Source: Streptomyces sp. TRM49041 (GTDB lineage: Bacteria; Actinomycetota; Actinomycetes; Streptomycetales; Streptomycetaceae). From it: DNA of 64,000 nt. Made by a program: the position numbers and the translations under genes. This document shows, piece after piece, positions 1 through 8,680 of this stretch; within the stretch, counting starts at the first letter, position 1, and every line of letters starts with the position of its first letter. The stretch lies in the NCBI RefSeq assembly GCF_008271805.1, contig NZ_VSRY01000152.1, positions 1 to 64,000 on the forward strand, read 5' to 3'. The notes under the pieces are model-generated. The model had not been told where the DNA came from and did no database searches. It saw nothing but the letters and a program-made list of their open reading frames with translations.

Positions 1-1541
1 GCCCCGTTATGTTTTTCGCGGTCCTGCAAGAGGGCCGCTGGCCTCCGGGCCCGGCATGACTTTTGCCCCCTGTCGCACGGATGACCGGGGGGGGTGGTGT
101 CACCGGGCCCGGGAGGTGCCGTCGGAGACGCTGATGAGAGGTCCGACCACCGCCTGGCCGGGCGCAATGCCCAGCCATCCGCGGGCGGCAGGTCTGCATA
201 ACGTGGATGCGCGAGAACGGCCCCGATGCCCAGGCCAGCACGTAACGAACGAGTGGGGGCACAGTGATCGACACTGACGGCGTGGGCGTCTTCCTCGGCT
301 TGGACGTCGGCAAGAGCACGCATCATGGGCACGGGCTGACCCCGGCCGGGAAGAAGGTCTTCGACAAGCCGCTGCCGAACAGCGAACCGAAACTGCGGGC
401 CGTCTTTGACAAGCTGCGCGACAAGTTCGGCACTGTCCTCGTGGTCGTGGACCAGCCCGCCTCGATCGGCGCCCTCCCGCTCGCGGTGGCCCGTGACGCG
501 GGCTGCCAGGTGGCCTACCTGCCCGGACTGGCCATGCGGCGGATCGCTGACCTCTACCCGGGCGAGGCCAAGACCGACGCGAAGGACGCCGCGGTGATCG
601 CGGACGCCGCCCGCACCATGCCCCACACCCTGCGTTCGCTGGAACTGACCGACGAGATCACCGCCGAGCTGACCGTGCTCGCGGGCTTCGACCAGGACCT
701 CGCAGCCGAGGCCACCCGCACCTCCAACCGGATACGCGGCCTGCTCACCCAGTTCCACCCCAGCCTGGAGCGCGTTCTCGGGCCCCGCCTCGACCACCAG
801 GCCGTCACCTGGCTGCTGGAGCGCCACGGCTCTCCGGCCGCCCTGCGCAAGGCAGGCCGCCGCAGACTCGTCGAACTGATCCGCCCGAAGGCCCCGCGCA
901 TGGCCGCCCGGCTCATCGACGACGTATTCGACGCGCTCGACGAACAGACCGTCGTCGTCCCTGGCACCGGCACCCTCGACATCGTGGTCCCCTCCCTGGC
1001 CCGCTCGCTCGCGGCGGTCCACGAACAACGCCGGGCCCTGGAAACGCAGATCAACGAACTGCTGGAGGCTCACCCTCTTTCCCCGGTCCTGACGTCGTTG
1101 CCCGGCGTCGGCGTCAGGACCGCCGCAGTCCTCCTGGTCACCGTCGGCGACGGCAGCTCGTTCCCGAGCGCCGCCCACCTGGCCTCCTACGCCGGCCTCG
1201 CGCCGGCGACCAAGTCGTCCGGGACCTCGATCCACGGCGAACACGCACCCCGAAGCGGAAACCGGCAGCTCAAACGCGCGATGTTCCTCTCCGCGTTCGC
1301 CGCTCTGCATGATGCCGCCTCCCGCACCTACTACGACCGCTGCCGAGCCCGTGGCAAGACCCACACCCAGGCACTTCTGCGCCTCGCCCGCCATCGCATC
1401 AGCGTCCTGTTCGCCATGCTCCGCGACGGAACCTTCTACGAACCCCGCACACCCGACGACGTCGAACTCGCCGCATAACCTCAGCAAGCACCAACCACCC
1501 CAAACCCGACAGGGGCGCCTTGACGAAAGACATAGAGGCAC
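1..1541 (+). mobile_element. IS110-family insertion sequence
   Basis: The transposase is full length and is preceded by about 260 bp of non-coding DNA, with about 60 bp after its stop. I place the right end near 1541 from the terminal tract around 1520-1541 (TTGACG, then a short run ending gaggcacc). The left end is at or before base 1 and cannot be fixed. IS110 elements lack conventional long inverted repeats, and none are seen. The 5' non-coding part can fold: 42-54 pairs with 103-116 apart from one bulge. In the IS110 subgroup this is where the bridge RNA is encoded. Confidence 0.75.
264..1478 (+). CDS. IS110-family transposase (DEDD N-terminal, Transposase_20 C-terminal)
   Basis: A 404-residue transposase that would catalyse strand exchange of its own element. 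The N-terminal RuvC-like DEDD domain shows GLDVGK with D14 and the KTDAKDA motif with D105 and D108. The C-terminal Transposase_20 domain shows the LPGVGVRTA helix-hairpin-helix segment and the YAGLAP..KSSGTS stretch that carries the catalytic serine of this family. The length is normal and the frame is unbroken, so it is probably functional. The GTG start at 264 is the first that gives the complete N-terminus. Family members use a structured bridge RNA as guide. The gene lies directly upstream of a host HD-domain gene and probably landed in that gene's promoter region. Confidence 0.93.
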   Translation: MIDTDGVGVFLGLDVGKSTHHGHGLTPAGKKVFDKPLPNSEPKLRAVFDKLRDKFGTVLVVVDQPASIGALPLAVARDAGCQVAYLPGLAMRRIADLYPGEAKTDAKDAAVIADAARTMPHTLRSLELTDEITAELTVLAGFDQDLAAEATRTSNRIRGLLTQFHPSLERVLGPRLDHQAVTWLLERHGSPAALRKAGRRRLVELIRPKAPRMAARLIDDVFDALDEQTVVVPGTGTLDIVVPSLARSLAAVHEQRRALETQINELLEAHPLSPVLTSLPGVGVRTAAVLLVTVGDGSSFPSAAHLASYAGLAPATKSSGTSIHGEHAPRSGNRQLKRAMFLSAFAALHDAASRTYYDRCRARGKTHTQALLRLARHRISVLFAMLRDGTFYEPRTPDDVELAA

Positions 1542-1552
1542 CCCCGGCGGCG

Positions 1553-1564
1553 TACAGTCGGGCC
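1553..1564 (+). promoter_or_regulatory. -10 element for a leaderless transcript of the HD gene
   Basis: TACAGT at 1553-1558 lies 6 nt before the ATG at 1565, the spacing of leaderless Streptomyces promoters. The matching -35 position (about 1529-1535) falls inside the right end of the IS110 element, so the IS may have replaced the native -35. Confidence 0.45.
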
Positions 1565-2014
1565 ATGCCGAACCTCTCGCTCGACCAGGTCGAAGCCATC
1601 GCTCGCCGGGCACACGCCGGGCAGACGGACAAAGCGGGGCGGCCCTACGTCGAGCACCTTCGGGCCGTGGCCGAAGGGGTGCGGGCGCGGGGCGGCAGCG
1701 ACGAGCAGATCGCCGCGGCCTGGCTGCACGACGCGATCGAGGACGACGCCCTGTCGCCGCAGTGGCTCGCGGCCGCCGCGCTGCCCCAGCAGGTCAAGGA
1801 CATCGTCCTCGCCCTGACCAAGCGCCCCGGCGAGGACCTCGCGGCCTACACCGCCCGCATCCTGGCCGTGCCGGGCGCCCGCCTCGTCAAGGAGGCCGAT
1901 CTCGCGCACAACGCCGATCCGGACCGGCTCGCCGTGCTCGACGAGCCGACCCGGACCCGGCTGACCACCAAGTACGCGCACGTACGGGAGCTGCTGGGCC
2001 TCACGTCCGGCTGA
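1565..2014 (+). CDS. HD-domain protein (small RelA/SpoT-like hydrolase fold)
   Basis: A 149-residue single-domain protein. The motifs H..GQTDKAGRPYVEHL, AAWLHDAIEDD and VKEADLAHNADPDRL match the metal-binding HD family related to the hydrolase half of SpoT/RelA (HD_4 type). It would be a cytoplasmic phosphohydrolase with an unknown substrate. There is no synthetase domain, so ppGpp turnover is possible but unproven. The ATG at 1565 is chosen because a -10 element lies 6 nt upstream and because starting earlier would run into the IS end. Its last 14 bp overlap the end of the convergent acyltransferase gene. Confidence 0.8.
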   Translation: MPNLSLDQVEAIARRAHAGQTDKAGRPYVEHLRAVAEGVRARGGSDEQIAAAWLHDAIEDDALSPQWLAAAALPQQVKDIVLALTKRPGEDLAAYTARILAVPGARLVKEADLAHNADPDRLAVLDEPTRTRLTTKYAHVRELLGLTSG

Positions 2015-3134
2015 CGGCCCTCGCCGGCACCGTCTCCGCCGGAGGCTCCGCCCTCGCGGGTGCCGGGTCCGGGTCCGGGGCCGGGGCTGGTGCCGGGGCC
2101 GTCCGGCGGAACGCCCACTCCAGGCGAGGCTCCGTCACGCAACGCAGTGCGCGACGCACCGGCGGGGTGCACATCAGGGTCACCGCGACGGCCGCCACCA
2201 CGGTCAGGCCGACCCGCCCGGCGGGCGTCGCCAGCACCGGGTACGCGTCTACGAGGTTCCAGTACTGGAGTGCCTTCGTCCCGAAGCCGTGCAGCAGATA
2301 GCCGCAGATGCTGCCCGCGCCCAGCACCGTGAACCAGGTGCGCCGCCCCGGCACCCACGCCAGGAACACCACCGTCAGCACCAGCGCGCACCCGCCGAGA
2401 GCGACCGTCGCGACGGGCCCGGCCCACCACGCGGCCTCCAACTCCTGGGCGCTCTTGTTCCGGTAGAACCAGCCCATCCGCAGTGTCGGCGTGATCGCGT
2501 ACGCCCCCGCCAGCGCGGCCAGCGCGACCGGCACGGCGAGCACCCGCACTGCCCGCCGCCTGACCAGCTGGAAGTGCTCCTCGCGCAGCGAGAGGCCCAG
2601 TACGAAGAACGGCAGGAACTGCAGCACCCGCTGGAGATCCAGGTCCGCCGCGATGCGCGGTGTCAGCGAGGCCAGCGCCGCGACCGCCACCGCCACCGGC
2701 ACGGGGTACCGCATGGCCTTCCAGAGCGGCGCGGACAGCCGCCACATGAACAGCGCCAGCAGGAACCAGGTCAGATAGAACGGGTCGGTGAGCGAGAAGG
2801 CCTGCCACGGCGCGTCCTCGGCCCACCGCCGGTACAGGGTGTACGCCACCTCGAAGGCCAGGTACGGGACGAGGACCCCGCTCACCAGCCGTCTCAGCTG
2901 CTCGGGCCGACCGGTGAAGCTCCGTGAGAAGTACCCGGAGATGATCACGAACGCCGGCATGTGGAAGGAGTAGACGACCATGTAGAGCGCCCGCGTGGCA
3001 CGGCTGCCCTCCATGACCGGCTCCCACGCGTGGGCCACCGCGACGAGCACGATCGCCAGGTACTTGGCGTTGTCGAAGTAGGCGTCCCGCTGCCTCTGCT
3101 TTTCTTGGGGTGGGTGGAACATTCGAGGCACCAT
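2001..3134 (-). CDS. Membrane acyltransferase (Acyl_transf_3 family)
   Basis: About 377 residues with roughly ten hydrophobic segments. It opens with the family signature RDAYFDNAKYLAIVLVAVAHAWEP, in which the conserved histidine ends the first membrane span, and SFHMPAFVIISGYF follows. Such proteins transfer acyl (often acetyl) groups onto extracellular sugars or lipids; the family includes fucose 4-O-acetylase-like enzymes. The C-terminus is a Pro/Ala-rich cytoplasmic tail (PAPAPAPDPDPAPARAEPPAET). I chose the ATG at 3134 (MVPRMF); an ATG at 3122 and an upstream one at 3173 are alternatives. It converges on the HD gene. The substrate cannot be told from sequence. Confidence 0.82.
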   Translation of the reverse strand: MVPRMFHPPQEKQRQRDAYFDNAKYLAIVLVAVAHAWEPVMEGSRATRALYMVVYSFHMPAFVIISGYFSRSFTGRPEQLRRLVSGVLVPYLAFEVAYTLYRRWAEDAPWQAFSLTDPFYLTWFLLALFMWRLSAPLWKAMRYPVPVAVAVAALASLTPRIAADLDLQRVLQFLPFFVLGLSLREEHFQLVRRRAVRVLAVPVALAALAGAYAITPTLRMGWFYRNKSAQELEAAWWAGPVATVALGGCALVLTVVFLAWVPGRRTWFTVLGAGSICGYLLHGFGTKALQYWNLVDAYPVLATPAGRVGLTVVAAVAVTLMCTPPVRRALRCVTEPRLEWAFRRTAPAPAPAPDPDPAPARAEPPAETVPARAVSRT

Positions 3135-3495
3135 AGCCCCGCCCCGCGCCTTTCCGGAAACCCGGAAAACCACATCACAGCATTACTTACAGTGCCTGAA
3201 ATGTAGCGATAAATCCGGGACAAAAGCCGCACATCGCATCGATCGTGCTGATCAATTACCGCCCGCGCGGCCGCCTTGAGAATTTTCTGTGACGGACATG
3301 CGCGCGCGGTGAAAGGATCAATGTGAATTCCGTTGCGGAATTACCGCTCGGGCCTCTCCGTTCGGCCCTCGGGCCGTCGGCGATGTGTCACGGGGCAGCA
3401 CTGACGGGGCGGTTGATGGCACGATGGGCCGAGCGGGGGTGTGCTGGGCCGTGTGCCCCCGGCCGTCCGGGCGGACCGACCTAGAGGTGATCAGC
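3135..3495. other. Divergent intergenic region
   Basis: This is the promoter region between the minus-strand acyltransferase and the small membrane-protein gene. It is locally AT-richer than its surroundings near 3230-3330. A ribosome-binding site AGAGGTGA at 3483-3490 serves the next gene. I see no clear gene or strong symmetric site. Confidence 0.5.
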
Positions 3496-3690
3496 GTGGC
3501 CATTTCGTTGTCCGTGGTGGTGCTGTTGGCGATCGTCCTGGTGGTGATGATCCGCGGCGGCTCGGTCAAGGCCGGGCCGGCGATCATCGCCGCCCTCTTC
3601 GGGTTCTTCCTGGCGTCCTCGGGTGTCGGCCCGACCCTCACCAAGGTCCTCAACGAGATAGCCGCGTCCATCAGCAAGATCAGCTTTTAA
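3496..3690 (+). CDS. Small conserved membrane protein
   Basis: A 64-residue protein with two hydrophobic segments (roughly residues 2-18 and 26-44) joined by RGGSVKAGP, then an amphipathic tail TLTKVLNEIAASISKISF. I recognise it as a small protein kept beside tig in Streptomyces; its function is unknown. The GTG at 3496 is selected because AGAGGTGA ends 5 nt before it; the upstream in-frame residues are low in hydrophobicity and look untranslated. It is monocistronic, followed at once by a strong terminator. Confidence 0.75.
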   Translation: MAISLSVVVLLAIVLVVMIRGGSVKAGPAIIAALFGFFLASSGVGPTLTKVLNEIAASISKISF

Positions 3691-3702
3691 GGACCGAAAA
3701 AC

Positions 3703-3749
3703 GACTCCGGCCCGTCCGGGTGAGCAGCTCACCCGGACGGGCCGGAGTC
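3703..3749. terminator. Bidirectional hairpin terminator
   Basis: A perfect 23-bp inverted repeat (3703-3725 and 3727-3749) with a single-base centre at 3726. It separates the small membrane-protein gene from the opposing tRNA-Gly gene. Streptomyces terminators commonly lack a long T-run, as here. Confidence 0.85.
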
Positions 3750-3757
3750 GATCGAAG

Positions 3758-3828
3758 AGCGGGCGACGGGAATCGAACCCGCGTAGCTAGTTTGGAAGAC
3801 TAGGGCTCTACCATTGAGCTACGCCCGC
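3758..3828 (-). tRNA. tRNA-Gly (TCC anticodon)
   Basis: 71-nt cloverleaf. The acceptor arm GCGGGCG pairs with CGCCCGC, and the discriminator is U, as expected for glycine tRNAs. The anticodon stem CTAGT/ACTAG encloses the loop CTTCCAA, giving anticodon TCC, and GGTTCGATTCC forms the T arm. CCA is not encoded. It reads GGA codons. Confidence 0.96.
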
Positions 3829-3966
3829 GAGCGGCGCACCGCGCGCGTCACCAAGGAGCGACGACCGCGGTACGTGGAGCATCGTAGCGGGTCCGCGCCC
3901 CTGGTCGCACACCCCTTGATGTACCGACGCAGCGCCCGCGGCCATGTACCCTACGTGTCGCACCGA

Positions 3967-4040
3967 CGGGGTGTGGCGCAGCTTGGTAGCGCGTCCGCTT
4001 TGGGAGCGGAAGGCCGTGGGTTCAAATCCCGCCACCCCGA
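3967..4040 (+). tRNA. tRNA-Pro (TGG anticodon)
   Basis: 74-nt cloverleaf. The acceptor CGGGGTG pairs with CACCCCG and the discriminator is A. The anticodon stem TCCGC/GCGGA encloses TTTGGGA, giving anticodon TGG. The T loop GGTTCAAATCC is present. The 3' CCA is encoded at 4041-4043, unlike the neighbouring glycine tRNA. Confidence 0.96.
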
Positions 4041-4085
4041 CCATCACAGACCTCCACACGCGCATCCGGCGCATCCAAGATCACG

Positions 4086-4116
4086 TTGTGGGGCGCGTAC
4101 TCCTTGCGGTTACTAT
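4086..4116 (+). promoter_or_regulatory. Candidate vegetative promoter for tig
   Basis: TTGTGG at 4086-4091 and TACTAT at 4111-4116 are separated by 19 bp, about 100 bp upstream of the tig start. Spacing and sequence are acceptable for the principal sigma factor, but this is a visual match only. Confidence 0.4.
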
Positions 4117-4218
4117 GCAAGCTACGTGCCCGTGTGTCTCTCGACCGGGCAGATCGGCCGGGCCGCCGCAGTTCGCGCCCCGGCAGAACCCAAGAATCAG
4201 CCACAAGGAGACCGAACC

Positions 4219-5595
4219 GTGAAGAGCGCCGTGGAGACCCTGAACCCGACCCGGGTTCGGCTCACTGTCGAGGTGCCCTTCGAGGAGCTCAAGGACAGCC
4301 TCGACGCGGCGTACAAGAAGATCAACCAGCAGGTCACGGTCAAGGGCTTCCGTAAGGGCAAGATCCCGGCCCGAGTGATCGACCAGCGGTTCGGCCGTGG
4401 TGCTGTGCTGGAGGAGGCCGTCAACGACGCCCTTCCCAAGCTCTACACCGAGGCGGTCAACGAGGCCGAGGTCAACCCGCTGGGCCAGCCGGAGGTCGAC
4501 ATCACCGAGCTGAAGGACGGCGAGCTGCTGGCCTTCACCGCGGAGGTCGACATCCGCCCGGCGATCGAGATCCCGGACTACTCCGGCATCGAGGTCACCG
4601 TCGACGCCGTCGAGGTCACCGACGAGGACGTCGAGAAGTCCGTGGAGCAGCTGCGCGAGCGCTTCGCCTCCACCGACCCGGTCGAGCGCGCCGCCGCCGA
4701 GGGCGACGTCGTGACGATCGACCTCGAGGCCAAGGTCGACGGCGAGGTCCTCCCGGACGGCGTCGCCGGCGGCGTGCAGTACACCATCGGCTCCGGCGAG
4801 CTGCTGGACGGCATCGACGAGGCCGTGACCGGCCTGGAGGCCGACGGCGAGGCCACCTTCACCTCCACGCTGAAGGGCGGCTCCGCCGAGGGCAAGGAGG
4901 CCGAGGTCACCGTCAAGGTCACCGCGGTCGCCGCCCGTGAGCTTCCCGAACTCGACGACGACTTCGCCCAGATGGCGTCCGAGTTCGACACCCTCGAGGA
5001 GCTGAAGGCCGACAGCCGCAAGCGCCTCGAGAACATGAAGCAGTACGACCAGGCCACCCAGGCCCAGGAGCGCGTCCTCGACGAGCTGCTGAAGCTGGCG
5101 GAGGTCCCGATCCCCGAGAAGCTTCTCGAGGACGAGATCAACACCCGCAAGCACAACCTGGTGAACCACCAGCTCGGCCAGATGGGCCTCGACCTCGCGA
5201 AGTACCTGGAGCTCCAGGGCAAGACCGAGGAGGAGTTCGACGCCGAGACCAAGGAGCAGGCCGAGAAGGGCATCAAGACCCAGTTCATCCTCGACGAGCT
5301 GGTCTCCACGGAGAAGCTCAACGTCAACCAGGACGAGCTGACCGAGCACCTGATGCGCCGCGCCCAGTCCTCCGGCATGAGCCCGGACCAGTTCGCGCAG
5401 GCCGTCGTCCAGGGCAACCAGGTCCCGATGCTCGTCGGCGAGGTCGCCCGCGGCAAGGCCCTGGCGCTGGTCGTCGAGGCCGCCAAGGTCGTCGACACCA
5501 ACGGTGAGCCCGTCGTCATGGACGACATCGAGGACGAGACGGCCGAGACGGCCGAGGCCGCCGAGGCCGAGACCGAGGAGCGGACCGAGGCCTGA
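4219..5595 (+). CDS. tig: Trigger factor, ribosome-associated chaperone
   Basis: A 458-residue ATP-independent chaperone and peptidyl-prolyl isomerase that binds at the ribosome exit tunnel (L23). The N-terminal ribosome-binding domain carries the signature GFRKGKIP (residues 43-50). The FKBP-type PPIase domain follows (about 155-245, EGDVVTIDLEAKVDGEVL), then the C-terminal helical chaperone domain. The tail is very acidic (ETAETAEAAEAETEERTEA), usual for actinobacterial trigger factors. The GTG at 4219 is preceded by ACAAGGAG at 4203-4210. It stands directly upstream of the clp genes, coupling folding and proteolysis functions in one neighbourhood, but with its own promoter. Confidence 0.97.
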   Translation: MKSAVETLNPTRVRLTVEVPFEELKDSLDAAYKKINQQVTVKGFRKGKIPARVIDQRFGRGAVLEEAVNDALPKLYTEAVNEAEVNPLGQPEVDITELKDGELLAFTAEVDIRPAIEIPDYSGIEVTVDAVEVTDEDVEKSVEQLRERFASTDPVERAAAEGDVVTIDLEAKVDGEVLPDGVAGGVQYTIGSGELLDGIDEAVTGLEADGEATFTSTLKGGSAEGKEAEVTVKVTAVAARELPELDDDFAQMASEFDTLEELKADSRKRLENMKQYDQATQAQERVLDELLKLAEVPIPEKLLEDEINTRKHNLVNHQLGQMGLDLAKYLELQGKTEEEFDAETKEQAEKGIKTQFILDELVSTEKLNVNQDELTEHLMRRAQSSGMSPDQFAQAVVQGNQVPMLVGEVARGKALALVVEAAKVVDTNGEPVVMDDIEDETAETAEAAEAETEERTEA

Positions 5596-5674
5596 TCAGC
5601 CTCGCCCTGAGCTCCGCGGCGGGCTCCGGACGCACTGCGCGCCCGGGGCCCGCCGCCGTACTCACGGAACCTTG

Positions 5675-5688
5675 CGCTCCCAGCGAAC
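5675..5688 (-). promoter_or_regulatory. ClgR-type activator box upstream of clpP1
   Basis: Read on the minus strand the site is GTTCGC-TGGGA-GCG, an exact fit to the published Streptomyces ClgR consensus GTTCGC-N5-GCG. It lies about 135 bp before the clpP1 start. A -10-like TAGGGT at 5727-5732 would put the box centre near -57, a usual activator position. ClgR is known to activate clpP1P2 in Streptomyces. Confidence 0.75.
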
Positions 5689-5820
5689 AGTTCGGGAACC
5701 GGGATGGCGCCCGCCCACCTGCGCGTTAGGGTCCATGAGTACGAGGGCAGGGGTAGTACCCGCCCCCAGTACGACAGACGCTGAGACGGCCGCAGCCGTC
5801 AGAGACGAGCAGGTGGATAC

Positions 5821-6438
5821 GTGACGAATCTGATGCCTTACGCCGCGGGTGAGCCGTCCATCGGTGGTGGCCTCGGCGACCATGTGTACAACCGGCTGCT
5901 CGGCGAGCGCATCATCTTCCTCGGCCAGCAGGTCGACGACGATATCGCCAACAAGATCACCGCGCAGATGCTGCTCCTTGCCGCCGACCCGGACAAGGAC
6001 ATCTACCTGTACATCAACAGCCCCGGCGGCTCGGTGACGGCCGGCATGGCGATCTACGACACCATGCAGTACATCCCGAACGACGTGGTCACGATCGGCA
6101 TGGGTATGGCGGCCTCCATGGGCCAGTTCCTGCTGACCGGCGGCTCCCCGGGCAAGCGCTTCGCCCTGCCCAACACCGACATCCTGATGCACCAGGGCTC
6201 CGCCGGCATCGGCGGTACCGCATCCGACATCAAGATCCAGGCCGAGTACCTCCTCCGTACGAAGCGGCGGATGGCCGAGATCACCGCGCGCCACTCCGGC
6301 CAGACCGTGGAAACGATCATCCGTGACGGTGACCGCGACCGCTGGTTCACCGCCGAGGAGGCCAAGGACTACGGCCTCCTCGACGAGATCATCTCCGCCG
6401 CTTCGGGCGTTCCGGGCGGTGGCGGCACCGGCGCCTGA
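5821..6438 (+). CDS. clpP1: ATP-dependent Clp protease proteolytic subunit ClpP1
   Basis: A 205-residue serine peptidase that forms heptameric rings and, with ClpP2 and ClpX/ClpC, degrades unfolded or tagged proteins. The catalytic triad is complete: S99 (GMAASMGQ), H124 (LMHQGS) and D173 (RDRW). The oligomerisation segment YLYINSPGGSVTAG and the short Gly-rich C-terminus are typical. The GTG at 5821 has AGGTGG upstream; an internal ATG four codons later is an alternative. It forms an operon with clpP2 (66 bp gap). Activation by ClgR is predicted from the box at 5675-5688. Confidence 0.96.
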   Translation: MTNLMPYAAGEPSIGGGLGDHVYNRLLGERIIFLGQQVDDDIANKITAQMLLLAADPDKDIYLYINSPGGSVTAGMAIYDTMQYIPNDVVTIGMGMAASMGQFLLTGGSPGKRFALPNTDILMHQGSAGIGGTASDIKIQAEYLLRTKRRMAEITARHSGQTVETIIRDGDRDRWFTAEEAKDYGLLDEIISAASGVPGGGGTGA

Positions 6439-6504
6439 GCCGATGCCCGCCCCCACCAGCCCTCCGCCCAGCCCGCCGAACGCCACCAGGATGGTGAACA
6501 CCCC

Positions 6505-7164
6505 ATGAGCAACTTCTCCGCGAGCGGCCTCTACACCGGCCCGCAGGTGGACAACCGGTATGTCGTCCCGCGCTTCGTCGAGCGCACCTCCCAGGGCGTG
6601 CGCGAGTACGACCCGTACGCGAAGCTCTTCGAGGAGCGTGTGATCTTCCTCGGCGTGCAGATCGACGACGCCTCCGCCAACGACGTCATGGCGCAGCTGC
6701 TGTGCCTGGAGTCGATGGACCCGGACCGCGACATCTCCGTCTACATCAACAGCCCCGGTGGTTCCTTCACCGCGCTCACGGCGATCTACGACACGATGCA
6801 GTTCGTGAAGCCGGACATCCAGACGGTCTGCATGGGCCAGGCGGCCTCCGCCGCGGCCGTGCTGCTCGCCGCCGGCACGCCCGGCAAGCGGATGGCCCTG
6901 CCCAACGCACGCGTGCTGATCCACCAGCCGTCCGGCGGCACCGGCCGTGAGCAGCTCTCCGACCTGGAGATCGCGGCCAACGAGATCCTCCGTATGCGCA
7001 CGCAGCTGGAGGAGATGCTCGCCAAGCACTCCAACACCCCGATCGAGAAGATCCGCGACGACATCGAGCGCGACAAGATCCTCACGGCCGAGGACGCGCT
7101 CGCGTACGGCCTGATCGACCAGATCGTGTCGACCCGCAAGGGCGCGGCGGCCGTGGCGGCCTGA
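6505..7164 (+). CDS. clpP2: ATP-dependent Clp protease proteolytic subunit ClpP2
   Basis: A 219-residue paralogue of ClpP1 with a longer N-terminus (MSNFSASGLYTGPQVDNRYVVP) that is probably processed. The triad S115 (GQAASAAAV), H140 (VLIHQPSGG) and D190 (ERDK) is intact. In actinobacteria ClpP1 and ClpP2 form mixed tetradecamers, and neither ring is normally sufficient alone. The ATG at 6505 is preceded by AGGATGG. It is cotranscribed with clpP1, and clpX follows after 159 bp. Confidence 0.96.
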   Translation: MSNFSASGLYTGPQVDNRYVVPRFVERTSQGVREYDPYAKLFEERVIFLGVQIDDASANDVMAQLLCLESMDPDRDISVYINSPGGSFTALTAIYDTMQFVKPDIQTVCMGQAASAAAVLLAAGTPGKRMALPNARVLIHQPSGGTGREQLSDLEIAANEILRMRTQLEEMLAKHSNTPIEKIRDDIERDKILTAEDALAYGLIDQIVSTRKGAAAVAA

Positions 7165-7323
7165 CGCTCGACCTTCCCTTGGCACGGCCCACGTCATGGA
7201 CTTCCGTCCGTGCGAACCGTGCCAAGGGGGGCCCGAACGGGGGGCCCGGCAAGGTACCGTCGGATATGAGGCACCAGGAGTCGGCTGCGAACAAGCCGCT
7301 CCCAGGCGAAGGGGAAGCACCTC

Positions 7324-8607
<1,284 letters not shown>

Positions 8608-8621
8608 CCGCACGTAAGCGA

Positions 8622-8662
8622 CAGGGCCCCCGCCCGGTTCCGTGAACCGGCCGGGGGCCCTG
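8622..8662. terminator. Bidirectional terminator between clpX and the convergent gene
   Basis: A 19-bp inverted repeat (8622-8640 with 8644-8662, one mismatch, 3-nt loop). It lies between the stops of two convergent genes, so it can serve both. Confidence 0.85.
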
Positions 8663-8680
8663 TCGTCGGCTCAGGGCGGC

